NCBI GenBank assembly: GCA_020354155.1
Contig: CP070644.1
Span: 2,372,976-2,392,605 of the forward strand
Source: Nitrospiraceae bacterium
Lineage (GTDB): Bacteria; Nitrospirota; Thermodesulfovibrionia; UBA6902
Reading direction: 5' to 3'
Length of the DNA stretch: 19,630 nt
In this document: piece after piece, positions 6,730 to 14,494 of the stretch
Layout: the number at the start of each line of letters is the position of its first letter
Position numbering within the stretch: the stretch's first letter is position 1
Notes under the pieces: generated by a model
The model's input: only the letters and a program-made list of their open reading frames with translations
Told to the model about the DNA's origin: nothing
Database searches by the model: none
Position numbers and translations under genes: made by a program

Positions 6730-7449
6730 TTACTTTGTTGTGCCCGGTTCTTTAATCTTGATTAACTCCACCTTGAATATGAGGGTGGCATAGGGGCCGA
6801 TCTCGCTCCCTGCGCTGCGTGATCCATAGGCAAGATCATAGGGAAGATAGAACTCCCAGGTTCCCCCTTCCTTCATCAGCTGAATCCCTTCGGCAAATCC
6901 CTGGATTGAGGTGCTCAACTTCATGTCTGAAGTCATACCGCGCTTGTAGGAACTGTCAAATTCTTTCCCGTTGATCAACGTTCCCGTGTAGTGAATTGTT
7001 ACTGTATCTGTAAGGGCAGGTTTTCTGCCTGTGCCCGGTGTAAGTATCTTATACTGCAATCCGCTTGCAGTAGTTACAACTCCTTCTTTTTTACTGTTTT
7101 CAGCAAGAAATTTCCTGCCTTCTTCCTTGTTTGTCTCTCCAAGTTCTTTCAGGCGGGCTTTTTCTTTTAACCGCATGTCATTTCTGAAATCCCTCACCAG
7201 GTCAAAGGCTTCCTTTTCAGGGATGAGAGTCCCTGATCCGGTCAGGGAATCATTCACCCCCTGGGCAACAGCATCGGCATTCAGATCAAGAGATTGCCTG
7301 GTCATGTTTTTTCCGATTTCAATTCCATAGGCATAACTCAATTTGTCCCTGTCGTCTTTCAGTCTCAGTTTTTCAGCAGTTTTCTCACCCTTTGAACATC
7401 CAGTACTAAAAATAAATAAAATTCCCATGAGCAGCGCAAGTAATTTCAT
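6730..7449 (-). CDS. FKBP-type peptidyl-prolyl cis-trans isomerase, lipoprotein
   Basis: Periplasmic folding factor of the FkpA/FklB/Mip type, catalysing isomerisation of X-Pro bonds. 239 residues. A signal peptide ends in a lipobox (FSTGC, Cys18), so it is predicted to be lipid-anchored. Residues about 30-120 form the helical FKBP-N dimerisation domain. Residues about 135-235 form the FKBP domain: VTIHYTGTLINGKEFDSS, DLAYG and ATLIFKVELI keep the active-site Tyr, Phe-Asp and Tyr positions. The usual V-I-P-G-W segment reads SIQGF, a mild deviation. AGGAGG (7463-7468) is 13 nt upstream of the ATG, a long but workable distance. The gene is monocistronic and convergent with pheT. Confidence 0.93.
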   Translation of the reverse strand: MKLLALLMGILFIFSTGCSKGEKTAEKLRLKDDRDKLSYAYGIEIGKNMTRQSLDLNADAVAQGVNDSLTGSGTLIPEKEAFDLVRDFRNDMRLKEKARLKELGETNKEEGRKFLAENSKKEGVVTTASGLQYKILTPGTGRKPALTDTVTIHYTGTLINGKEFDSSYKRGMTSDMKLSTSIQGFAEGIQLMKEGGTWEFYLPYDLAYGSRSAGSEIGPYATLIFKVELIKIKEPGTTK

Positions 7450-7570
7450 AGTGGTACTGATTCCTCCTGGTATATAAATTTCAATTATCCTGAAAAAATA
7501 TTATAAACTGCATCCTGAAAATAATCTATTAGCGAAAATGGCTGTCATCTATGAATAAGTGCGTCATATT

Positions 7571-7625
7571 TGTCATAGCGAGCCTGCCTGCCGGCAGGCG
7601 AAACCCCTGGTGTCTCGCGATGACA
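7571..7625. repeat. palindromic repeat, copy 3
   Basis: 55 bp from TGTCATAGCGAG to CTCGCGATGACA; the 12-base ends are inverted repeats with one mismatch. The interior contains a second palindrome, GCCTGCCGGCAGGC. It shares the terminal TGTCAT...ATGACA with copies 1 and 2 but has a different core. It lies in the 404-bp gap upstream of the FKBP gene and downstream of the ATPase gene. Confidence 0.7.
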
Positions 7626-7696
7626 AAACCTTTATAACACAGCGTGGAAAGAGGGAATGAGAAAATTACTATTCAATGATTCAACAGGGAAGGGGG

Positions 7697-7751
7697 GCCT
7701 GCTCCGCGACATCTTTATCGGTGGGGGGGGACAAAGCATCGCAGAACAGGC
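7697..7751 (-). terminator. 14-bp stem hairpin, fully paired only as - strand RNA
   Basis: GCCTGCTCCGCGAC (7697-7710) and ATCGCAGAACAGGC (7738-7751) pair with three C/A mismatches on the + strand. The same three positions become G-U wobbles in - strand RNA, giving an unbroken 14-bp stem. The 27-nt loop includes a run of eight G (7723-7730; C in the RNA). It lies about 100 nt downstream of the ATPase gene on the same strand. No U-tract follows, so a Rho-independent terminator is not proven; it may be another repeat element. Confidence 0.35.
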
Positions 7752-7853
7752 TGTCATAATAAATACCTTAGTGACTATCGTAGCTTTAAAATGAGAAGAA
7801 ACTATGAAGCAATGACAGCAAAGATAACAACTGAGCAATTAGTAAGCTGTTCT

Positions 7854-8999
7854 TTATAAACCCAGAAGGTCCAGTATACAGGAAAAAAGGTCAGGAGAGT
7901 TCGTCCTGTTGCAGTACAGTGAAAAGCTCAGAATAAAGGCTATGATTGCAATGATGAGCAGAATGATCGGGACTTTCAGGCCCTTCTGCCCTGCATCCAA
8001 TATCTTTTCATAAACAGGACGTGGCGCTTCCTGATGCACTGCTGCCTCTGCCCTGAGCGGTTTTGGCGGCTCCTGATGAGTGTCTGTTCCTTCCCTTTCA
8101 GGACTCATAACAGATTCGTTGCTCTCTGCAGCATGTGAACGCTGCTCCCGCTCCCTTGATTTCAGAGACACAATATAATGAAAGACATCGGTTTTCAGTC
8201 CCAGTCTCTGTGAGGCCTCGTACACATCCTGGGCATCTATTTCTTTTTTCTCTCTTTCATGGGCCACAGTGAAGGTGCGGTCCATCAGTGAATTAATGGT
8301 GCGGGGAGTGCCCCCTGCCTGAAAGGCTATTCTAACTGCTTCCCATCCCGTATCAGTTAACAGGGATGGCTCCCCTCCTGCCACATGAATGCGGTGCGTC
8401 ACATACTGTTTCACCCTTTCTGAATCCATCTGACCGATGATTTCGAGAGATGCAATACGCTGCTTAAAGGGTTCCATTTCCGGTCTGTTTATCTTTTCAA
8501 GTATCTCTTCCTGTCCGAGAAGCAGAACCTGAATGAGCTTTGTCGAGCCTTCTTCAAGATTATTCAGCAGACGAATGCCGTTCAGCGTATCGTCAGTCAT
8601 CAAATGAGACTCATCGATGATCATCAGACAGCGTCCGCCCTGGGAAATGATTTTCAAAAGTGCCTCCCTGATGTCCCGTAAAACAAATACCCGTTCCTGT
8701 GAAGCGGGCTGGAGGCCAAGTTCCTGTACAAGAAATAATAACAGGTCATTACTGCTGCCCGGTGGCTCCGCCATCCAGATAAGCTTGATGTCCTTTGAGA
8801 AGTCTGTCTTGATCATCTGGCTGAGGGTCGTTTTTCCAGAGCCTATGGGTCCTGTTACAATGATTAATCCCCTGCCTGCTGCTAAAGAATTGTCAACACG
8901 GCTCCTTACCTGGTGGTAATCGCCTTCATCAAAGAAAAACAGGGGATCGGGGACGTTTTCAAAGGGCAGTTTATGGAGACCAAAATGTTTTGTATACAT
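7854..8999 (-). CDS. ExeA/GspA-type AAA+ ATPase with C-terminal membrane anchor
   Basis: Family related to ExeA/GspA, which uses ATP with a partner to help insert or assemble large envelope complexes such as secretins through peptidoglycan. 381 residues. The N-terminus MYTKHFGLHKLPFENVPDP is typical. Walker A GPIGSGKTT (50-58), Walker B CLMIIDE (124-130) with following SH, and the AAA lid (GGTPRTIN, 229-236) are intact. A Pro/Glu/Arg-rich linker (about 280-335) leads to one transmembrane helix (343-363) and a tail of only about 18 residues. The C-terminal peptidoglycan-binding domain of classical ExeA is therefore absent. AGGGAG precedes the ATG. The gene starts 4 nt after the OmpA-domain gene, in one operon. 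The exact secretion or pilus system served is unknown. Confidence 0.88.
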   Translation of the reverse strand: MYTKHFGLHKLPFENVPDPLFFFDEGDYHQVRSRVDNSLAAGRGLIIVTGPIGSGKTTLSQMIKTDFSKDIKLIWMAEPPGSSNDLLLFLVQELGLQPASQERVFVLRDIREALLKIISQGGRCLMIIDESHLMTDDTLNGIRLLNNLEEGSTKLIQVLLLGQEEILEKINRPEMEPFKQRIASLEIIGQMDSERVKQYVTHRIHVAGGEPSLLTDTGWEAVRIAFQAGGTPRTINSLMDRTFTVAHEREKKEIDAQDVYEASQRLGLKTDVFHYIVSLKSREREQRSHAAESNESVMSPEREGTDTHQEPPKPLRAEAAVHQEAPRPVYEKILDAGQKGLKVPIILLIIAIIAFILSFSLYCNRTNSPDLFSCILDLLGL

Positions 9000-9003
9000 A
9001 TAT

Positions 9004-9684
9004 CTAAATCTCCCTGTCCTCAGAGATGAGCTTCACTTCAACCCGTCGGTTCTGCGCTCTTCCATCTTCTGTTTCATTGGTAGCAATGGGCCTGGTATCA
9101 CCATACCCAATAACTGAGATGCGCTCAGAAAGCACGCCCTGTTCTATCAGCATCCGCGCAATTGCCTTTGCCCTCAGAAAGGACAGGTCCATATTATCCT
9201 GATAGGGACTCCCCGGCCTTGTCCTGGTAGGGGTGCTGTCTGTATGACCCTCTATACTGATCCTACTGTGAGGAGATGCTTTTATGTCACGGACTATATC
9301 CTGTACTGCGTTGGTAAGTTCTTCGCTGATTACAACCTGTCCTGATTTAAAGGTGCCGCTGCCGAGTACAGCAAGAATCCTGGGTTCCTTCCTCTTTGTT
9401 TCATTCCCGCTGTCAGCATGCGGTTTCTTCACCGAAACTGCCAATTCCCCTTCCAGCCTGGTAATAGTGGACTGCAGTTCCTTGACAAGTGCCTTCTTTG
9501 ATTCCTCTTCAGTGGCATTCTGTTTCAGGACAGGCTGTGATTCAGGTGAAGATTCTTCCCGTTCAGGGGCAACAGGGGGTGCTGCAGAGCCTCTGCTGAT
9601 CTGGGGGATTTGTAATGCCTTATAGAAGATAATGCCCGAGAGCAGAAACAATATGACTGAGGCGGTGATAATATTGTTACGCAT
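9004..9684 (-). CDS. OmpA-family peptidoglycan-binding protein, N-terminally membrane-anchored
   Basis: 226 residues. One uncleaved-looking hydrophobic helix (about 6-24) anchors it in the inner membrane. A Pro/Glu/Ser-rich stretch follows, then a short coiled coil (about 57-85) and a C-terminal OmpA domain (about 108-220). SIEGHTDS (D149), LSFLRAKAIA (R171), GYGDTRPI and GRAQNRRVEV are the signature segments; D149 and R171 match the Asp and Arg that hold diaminopimelate in OmpA. Architecture is MotB/ExeA-partner-like. It is the first gene of a two-gene unit with the ATPase. My inference is that it supplies the peptidoglycan-binding function missing from that ATPase. No clear Shine-Dalgarno stands before the ATG. 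Confidence 0.88.
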   Translation of the reverse strand: MRNNIITASVILFLLSGIIFYKALQIPQISRGSAAPPVAPEREESSPESQPVLKQNATEEESKKALVKELQSTITRLEGELAVSVKKPHADSGNETKRKEPRILAVLGSGTFKSGQVVISEELTNAVQDIVRDIKASPHSRISIEGHTDSTPTRTRPGSPYQDNMDLSFLRAKAIARMLIEQGVLSERISVIGYGDTRPIATNETEDGRAQNRRVEVKLISEDREI

Positions 9685-9869
9685 AGTATTATGTCGGATT
9701 AATTGATTTTTTTCTCAAGGGGTATCTTAAAGTATTTATTCTCTTTATTTCAATTATCACTGCTGTCCGGCCTTTTCCTTGAGGCTGATGTCCCCAAAAA
9801 CCTTTTGAAAAGATGTAAACCGGGCTAAAGTTTTTTTGTGATAAGACGATATGTATATGGGAGGATTGA

Positions 9870-10028
9870 ATGGAATATAAAATTATTATTCAGGAAAATA
9901 TGGAAAACGGGAATATATATATTCATGACTTTCCACTTGAGCCCAGCTCAATGGAAGAGGCAATGAAGTTCAGACAGCTTGACTACCACTCTGATTGTGT
10001 CTTTGTTCTGGAGTACTGCGAGAACTGA
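9870..10028 (+). CDS. 52-aa orphan small protein
   Basis: ATG at 9870 follows a strong ribosome site GGGAGG (9859-9864) with 5-nt spacing. The frame runs 52 codons to TGA. The peptide starts MEYKIIIQENMENGNIYIHD and ends VFVLEYCEN. It is acidic, with a beta-like N-terminal half, and has Cys43 and Cys50 but no signal peptide or membrane helix. It reads as a compact soluble fold. I recognise no family. It stands alone between a divergent - strand operon and a + strand nucleotidyltransferase gene, with hairpins after it. The good ribosome site and protein-like composition argue for a real gene. Confidence 0.6.
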   Translation: MEYKIIIQENMENGNIYIHDFPLEPSSMEEAMKFRQLDYHSDCVFVLEYCEN

Positions 10029-10114
10029 AATCTCTGTCTTGACCGCTTCAACTCGTCAGCAAGAAATCATACCGCCTGAGAGATTCATCTTTTTCCTGTA
10101 CTGAAGTGGAGGGT

Positions 10115-10148
10115 GGACTGGAAGATTATGAAAATAACCTTCCAGTCC
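10115..10148 (+). terminator. 10-bp perfect stem-loop downstream of the small ORF
   Basis: GGACTGGAAG (10115-10124) and CTTCCAGTCC (10139-10148) form a perfect 10-bp stem with a 14-nt A/T-rich loop. No T-run follows directly. Placed 87 nt after the 52-aa gene, it may end or stabilise that transcript. Confidence 0.4.
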
Positions 10149-10151
10149 GGT

Positions 10152-10182
10152 CTATTGTTCTGAGGGGGACAATAGCTTTATT
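10152..10182 (+). terminator. second stem-loop followed by a T-rich stretch
   Basis: CTATTGT (10152-10158) and ACAATAG (10169-10175) pair perfectly, extended inward by T-G and C-G pairs, with loop TGAGG. CTTTATT follows. This is closer to an intrinsic terminator than the preceding hairpin, though the T-run is broken. Confidence 0.4.
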
Positions 10183-10243
10183 AACTTATATTCTTTCTTC
10201 TTTAATAATATATTAACATAATACTAAATTTAAAAAGTCTTTG

Positions 10244-10261
10244 ATATGATAAATATCATAT
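10244..10261. promoter_or_regulatory. 18-bp perfect palindrome, possible operator
   Basis: ATATGATA-AA-TATCATAT is a perfect inverted repeat 22 nt before the next ATG (10284). It overlaps a -10-like TATGAT (10245-10250), the place where a dimeric repressor would act. No -35 was clear, and AT-richness makes a chance origin possible. Confidence 0.3.
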
Positions 10262-10283
10262 TGTTTTCTCATTCTCAAAATAA

Positions 10284-11540
10284 ATGTCTCTTCTGCCTTC
10301 AATGACTATCTCAAGGAAGATTCTCTCAGACCCTCTCAATAAATGGCTATTTTCAGTATCGGGACTGAAAATATATTTAGTCGGAGGGTACATACGAAAT
10401 ATTCTGCTCGGCAAATCAGCAGCAGACAGGGACTATGTCATAAAAGGCAGTGCAGAAGAGATTGCCAGGCATACGGCAGATAAATTCAAGGGTACCTTTT
10501 TTCAGTTTAAAAGCAAGGGCACCCACCGGGTTGCCCTGCACAATGGAAGCTGTCTTGATTTTACCGAAGTGAAAGGAGATATTAGGTCGGACCTCTCCCT
10601 GCGTGACTTTACGGTGAATGCTATTGCCTGGTCTCCCTCTCAGGGGATTATTGCTCACCCATCTCATCTTCTTGATCTCACAAACAGGTACATTAAGGTA
10701 GTGAACTCACAAAATTTAGGTGATGACCCCCTGAGGGTACTTCGTGCATACAGGATTGCATCTCAGCTTGAATTTTCTATTTTTCCGCAAACCCGGCGAT
10801 ATCTCAGGGAATATGCTCCTGCTCTCAGAAATACAGCATCTGAAAGGATAACTGATGAAATCTTCAAAATCTTTAATCATAAATTATCATTAGATTACAT
10901 ACAATTAGCCATTCAAGATAATGTATTTTCTCATGTTATACCGCGAACACAAGGTAAGATTTACGTTATTCGCCAATTAAAGAACTTCAATTTCCTGCTG
11001 CTGCGCATTAAAACCCTTACCAATGGCAAAACCATACTAAATCATATGGAATCAGAACTCAGTCAGGGCCTGACTCGATCAGGTTTGCTGCGGCTCTATC
11101 TATTCATTCGTAATGCCAGTCTAATTAAAAAATCAAAATATGAATGGAACGATGCCGGTTATGGGCGACTTGCGGTGAGCAGGGAAATAAAAAAAACCAT
11201 AGCACGTATTACAATGGCAGAGAAACTCTGTTACAGGCGAATGTCTGATAGCAGGCTGTATGAGATTTTTCGTATAGCCTGTCCAAATACCTATGAAACG
11301 GCCTGTATCAATTCGCTCCTGAAAGGCAGAGGTATAAACAGATATTTTGCGAAGGCGACTGCATTCAACCGCCATAGAGAGAAGCCGCTTCTAAGCGGTG
11401 ATGATGTAATGCAGCATTGCAGCATAAAAGAAGGTGTCTTTGTCGGACATATAATTGATGAAATACAGCGCATGAGGTTCACGAATAAACTGACAGACAG
11501 GCAGAGTGCCCTGAAATGGATAGAATCTAATTTTACATAA
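10284..11540 (+). CDS. CCA-adding / poly(A) polymerase family nucleotidyltransferase
   Basis: Class II nucleotidyltransferase that adds CCA, CC, A or poly(A) to RNA 3' ends; 418 residues. The head domain has YLVGGYIRNILLG (31-43) and the catalytic DRD (D48, D50), with a likely third carboxylate at D92. DLSLRDFTVNAIAW (103-116) and DDPLRVLRAYRIASQLEFS (147-165) follow, as does an ERITDEIFKI region (187-196). The C-terminus (LLSGDDVMQHCSIKEG and on) resembles the family tail. Two oddities: the Asp after GGxVR is Asn here, and the flexible loop between D92 and DLSLRDFT is unusually short (about 10 residues). A GTG-free start at ATG 10284 was chosen; M7 (10302) is possible, and neither has a good ribosome site. 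Which nucleotides it adds cannot be told. Confidence 0.88.
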   Translation: MSLLPSMTISRKILSDPLNKWLFSVSGLKIYLVGGYIRNILLGKSAADRDYVIKGSAEEIARHTADKFKGTFFQFKSKGTHRVALHNGSCLDFTEVKGDIRSDLSLRDFTVNAIAWSPSQGIIAHPSHLLDLTNRYIKVVNSQNLGDDPLRVLRAYRIASQLEFSIFPQTRRYLREYAPALRNTASERITDEIFKIFNHKLSLDYIQLAIQDNVFSHVIPRTQGKIYVIRQLKNFNFLLLRIKTLTNGKTILNHMESELSQGLTRSGLLRLYLFIRNASLIKKSKYEWNDAGYGRLAVSREIKKTIARITMAEKLCYRRMSDSRLYEIFRIACPNTYETACINSLLKGRGINRYFAKATAFNRHREKPLLSGDDVMQHCSIKEGVFVGHIIDEIQRMRFTNKLTDRQSALKWIESNFT

Positions 11541-11702
11541 TATATCTTATCAGACATTGATTGCGTCAAAGTTTTGTTAGGAAGCTGTGAAGTAATCGTG
11601 CCCACCCTCTCGCTGAATGGCTTGTTTTTAAGCTTTCCCTGAGATTGCACAACTTTTAGGCAAGTTAAATAGTGTTATTTATCAATCTGTTATAGAATTC
11701 AT

Positions 11703-13007
11703 TTAAAATATGAGGGGTTGTGCAATCAGTTTGGAATCACTCAAGGCAAATACCCTTGCCCGGAGTCTTTGCCTTGATTGGAGTCCCTTTGCAGGAAGTA
11801 AAATTTTCAAGTAATTATCGCTAATTGCGTTCATATACTCTTCTTTTTGAGACTTCCCCTCAACGATAAGATCCACCTCTCGATCAAGGAATTTTTCCAT
11901 ATAGGTTTGTTTTTTACTTTTCCCTATAGATACAAGCACTTCAACTCTTTTCTTTTTCACCGCCTCCGGAATATGATCATGCAGCTCCAATGCTGCAGTA
12001 TCAGGCCGCTTTGAATAGGGAAAAACATGGATGTAGGACAATGGTAACTGTCTAATAAAATTTACAGTATCAGAAAAATCCTTATCACTTTCACCAGGGA
12101 AGCCTACTATGACATCAGCTCCTATGGAAATGTGAGGGATTTTTGTGACTATCTTGTTAATAAGCTGTTTATAGTAAGTTGAATTATATCCTCTATTCAT
12201 TAATTTCAATATGTTATCAGATCCACTCTGAAGTGGAATATGAAGATGAGAGCAGACAGTGCCGTGCTCCATGGCCGTCAAAAATTCGTCTTTGACTTCC
12301 TGGGGCTCCAGAGAGCTTAACCGTATCCTGGCATCAGGACAGGATAGTATCATACCGTCCACAAGACCTGACAGGGAGCTTTGAGGACTCAAGTCCAATC
12401 CATAGGAACCTATATGAATGCCGGTGAGGACAATTTCTCTGTAGCCGTCCTGATAAAGCCTCTCTGCTGATCTGAGCACCTCGGATATGCCCAGACTCCT
12501 GCTCCGTCCCCGTGCATGCGGCACAGAGCAGTAGGTGCAGGAAAAATTACAGCCATCCTGTATCTTGAGAAATGCCCGCGACCTTGTTGATCGGTATGGC
12601 ATAGGAGCGAGTAAAAAATCCGGCGATGCAACCCGCACTGCTGCTCCTGTATTGGTGGTCCTGCACCGCTCCTTTGAGGTAATTGAAGACAGGTGCTGGA
12701 GGATATCCTGCTTCCCGGCATTACCGAGAATAAGGTCCAGGCCCTCGATGCTGGAAAGTTCCCCAGGTCGAAGCTGGGCATAACAGCCTGTAGCAATAAC
12801 CCTTGCACCGGACCTTAACGCCCGTCTGATAATTTGACGGGATTCGTAATCACTCTTTGCAGTAACAGTGCAGGTATTGACAATGCATAGATCCGGCTTA
12901 TCACGGGCACTGACTATCTCGTGGTCACCGTCGCGAAGCATACCTTCAATAGATGCGCTCTCTGCCTGGTTGACCTTGCAGCCCAATGTCTGGATGGATA
13001 TTTTCAT
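11703..13007 (-). CDS. mtaB: tRNA (N6-threonylcarbamoyladenosine(37)-C2)-methylthiotransferase
   Basis: Radical SAM enzyme that adds a methylthio group to t6A37, making ms2t6A in ANN-decoding tRNAs. 434 residues from ATG 13007. The open frame extends to GTG 13025, but MKISIQTLGCKVNQ is the family's usual N-terminus, so the ATG is preferred. The UPF0004 domain carries C10, C46 and C75 for one Fe-S cluster. The radical SAM motif is CNFSCTYC (C153, C157, C160). A TRAM domain lies at the end (about 365-430). The LGCKVNQ form of the first cysteine motif and the following sequence favour MtaB over MiaB or RimO. It follows miaB on the same strand and may be transcribed with it. Confidence 0.9.
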   Translation of the reverse strand: MKISIQTLGCKVNQAESASIEGMLRDGDHEIVSARDKPDLCIVNTCTVTAKSDYESRQIIRRALRSGARVIATGCYAQLRPGELSSIEGLDLILGNAGKQDILQHLSSITSKERCRTTNTGAAVRVASPDFLLAPMPYRSTRSRAFLKIQDGCNFSCTYCSVPHARGRSRSLGISEVLRSAERLYQDGYREIVLTGIHIGSYGLDLSPQSSLSGLVDGMILSCPDARIRLSSLEPQEVKDEFLTAMEHGTVCSHLHIPLQSGSDNILKLMNRGYNSTYYKQLINKIVTKIPHISIGADVIVGFPGESDKDFSDTVNFIRQLPLSYIHVFPYSKRPDTAALELHDHIPEAVKKKRVEVLVSIGKSKKQTYMEKFLDREVDLIVEGKSQKEEYMNAISDNYLKILLPAKGLQSRQRLRARVFALSDSKLIAQPLIF

Positions 13008-13078
13008 GGATGAAATAACGTGCACATATTATTTTTTGGTCTGAAACGATGAAGTTTTCTGCTAGATTTATAAATAAT

Positions 13079-14383
13079 TCAGAACAGCTTCTCACCAAAG
13101 AGCGAATGCAAGCCTGCCTTCACAATCCTGACGTTTACAAAGGCATCCTGATCTTCTCTTTCACCGCAGTAATGTACGATCTTGTTTGTCCCTGTCCTGC
13201 CTGTCAGTCTTTCAGGATCACTGGAGCTTGGACCTTCAACAAGGATCTCCAGCACCTGCCCCACCAGTTCGCTGTTTTTTTGGTACGTTACATCCTCCTG
13301 TAACTGGAGAACCTGGGCCAGTCTCTCTGCTTTTACCTGCTCCGGTACATGATCAGGCATTTCAATGGCCTTTGTACCGGGCCGTTTTGAATATTTGAAT
13401 GCAAATATACCGTCATACTGAATATCAGTGAGTGCCTGCATGGTCATACGGAAATCTTCCTCAGTCTCGCCGGGGAATCCTGTGATAATGTCGGTTGTTA
13501 TCGAAATGCCGGGAATCATTTTTCTCAGACCATCGACCCTTCTCCTATACTCTTTAAAGGTGTAGCCCCGGTTCATGAGGTGCAGTACATGGTCAGACCC
13601 TGACTGGATCGGCAGGTGCAGGTGCTCACAGACCTTGGGCAATTCTTTCATCGCCAATATCAGTTCTTCGGAAAGATCTCTGGGATGGGAAGTAACGAAG
13701 CGTATTCTCTCTACCCCATCGATGGAGTGTACTTTCCGTAACAAATCAGGGAAATGAACAGCCTCTTCCAGAGTGCGGCCATAGGAATTTACGTTCTGGC
13801 CAAGAAGGGTTACTTCTTTAAAACCCCTTTTAGCCAAAGAACTGATTTCATCATAAATATCCTGGGCAGGCCTGCTCCGCTCCTTTCCCCGTGTATAGGG
13901 GACAACGCAGTAAGCGCAGAAATTCTCGCAACCGTACATAATAGAAACCCAGGCACGTACACCCCCTGCCCTTTGCATGGGGAGATTTTTTTTGTGATAT
14001 TCAGGATTGTCCTCCAGGGCAGTTCCAATGCTTTTGTTGTCGATCCACCTATATAATTTGTCTATATTATTGGGCCCAACGATAAAATCTACATAGGGGA
14101 AACGCTTGAAGAGGGACTTCCCCTGCTGCTGCGCAATGCACCCGGCAACGGCTATCTTCAGGCCCGGGTTATAGTCCTTTGCCTTTTTCAGGCGCCCCAG
14201 TTCACTGAGAAATTTCTGCTCAGCCTTCTCCCTGATGCTGCAGGTGTTTAACACAATGACATCAGCATTCTCTGCATGATCGGCACTTATTAATCCATTT
14301 TCTGAGAATATACCAGCTATCTTCTCGGAATCATGGACATTCATCTGACAACCGAATGTGTGTATATGGTATTTTCTGGTCAT
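13079..14383 (-). CDS. miaB: tRNA-2-methylthio-N6-dimethylallyladenosine synthase
   Basis: Radical SAM methylthiotransferase that converts i6A37 to ms2i6A37 in tRNAs reading UNN codons. 434 residues, standard length. The N-terminal UPF0004 domain begins MTRKYHIHTFGCQMNVHDSE with cluster ligands C12, C48 and C82. The SAM cluster motif is CENFCAYC (C152, C156, C159) followed by VVPYTRGKERSR. A TRAM domain ends the protein. It lies 71 nt upstream of mtaB on the same strand. The ATG at 14383 is the natural family start. Two paralogues of one enzyme family in tandem suggest duplication or deliberate pairing for modification of position 37. Confidence 0.95.
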   Translation of the reverse strand: MTRKYHIHTFGCQMNVHDSEKIAGIFSENGLISADHAENADVIVLNTCSIREKAEQKFLSELGRLKKAKDYNPGLKIAVAGCIAQQQGKSLFKRFPYVDFIVGPNNIDKLYRWIDNKSIGTALEDNPEYHKKNLPMQRAGGVRAWVSIMYGCENFCAYCVVPYTRGKERSRPAQDIYDEISSLAKRGFKEVTLLGQNVNSYGRTLEEAVHFPDLLRKVHSIDGVERIRFVTSHPRDLSEELILAMKELPKVCEHLHLPIQSGSDHVLHLMNRGYTFKEYRRRVDGLRKMIPGISITTDIITGFPGETEEDFRMTMQALTDIQYDGIFAFKYSKRPGTKAIEMPDHVPEQVKAERLAQVLQLQEDVTYQKNSELVGQVLEILVEGPSSSDPERLTGRTGTNKIVHYCGEREDQDAFVNVRIVKAGLHSLFGEKLF

Positions 14384-14480
14384 ATGAAATTTGAATTACA
14401 GATCATGTAAAACTCTTATTCCGGCGATGTATTTCTGACATCTGACAAGGCAATGAATAGTTTCATTACCTTTCTGGATT

Positions 14481-14494
14481 CTCGCCCCGGCGAG
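14481..14494. repeat. short palindrome, possible relic of an intergenic repeat
   Basis: CTCGCCCCGGCGAG is a 6-bp inverted repeat with a 2-nt spacer. It is preceded by TTTCTGGATT, wording often seen in dispersed palindromes of the 'CTGGATTCCCGC...GCGGGAATGACA' kind. The second half is not recognisable, so this is at best a degraded copy. It lies in the 238-bp gap upstream of miaB. Confidence 0.3.

Larger units (their letters stand above)
7450..7853. other. 404-bp intergenic region with repeat and hairpin
   Basis: Contains palindromic repeat copy 3 (7571-7625) and a 14-bp stem hairpin (7697-7751). It also holds the FKBP ribosome site and a TATAAT on the - strand at 7505-7500 that may be its -10. 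The only longer open frame (7632-7838, -) has no homology-like features and a cysteine/histidine-rich low-quality composition. I see no gene here. Confidence 0.6.

Noticed and set aside
7632..7838. 68-aa open frame on the - strand in the intergenic gap
   Set aside because: Crosses the hairpin at 7697-7751 and encodes a Cys/Pro/Ser-rich sequence from its G-run; no good ribosome site.
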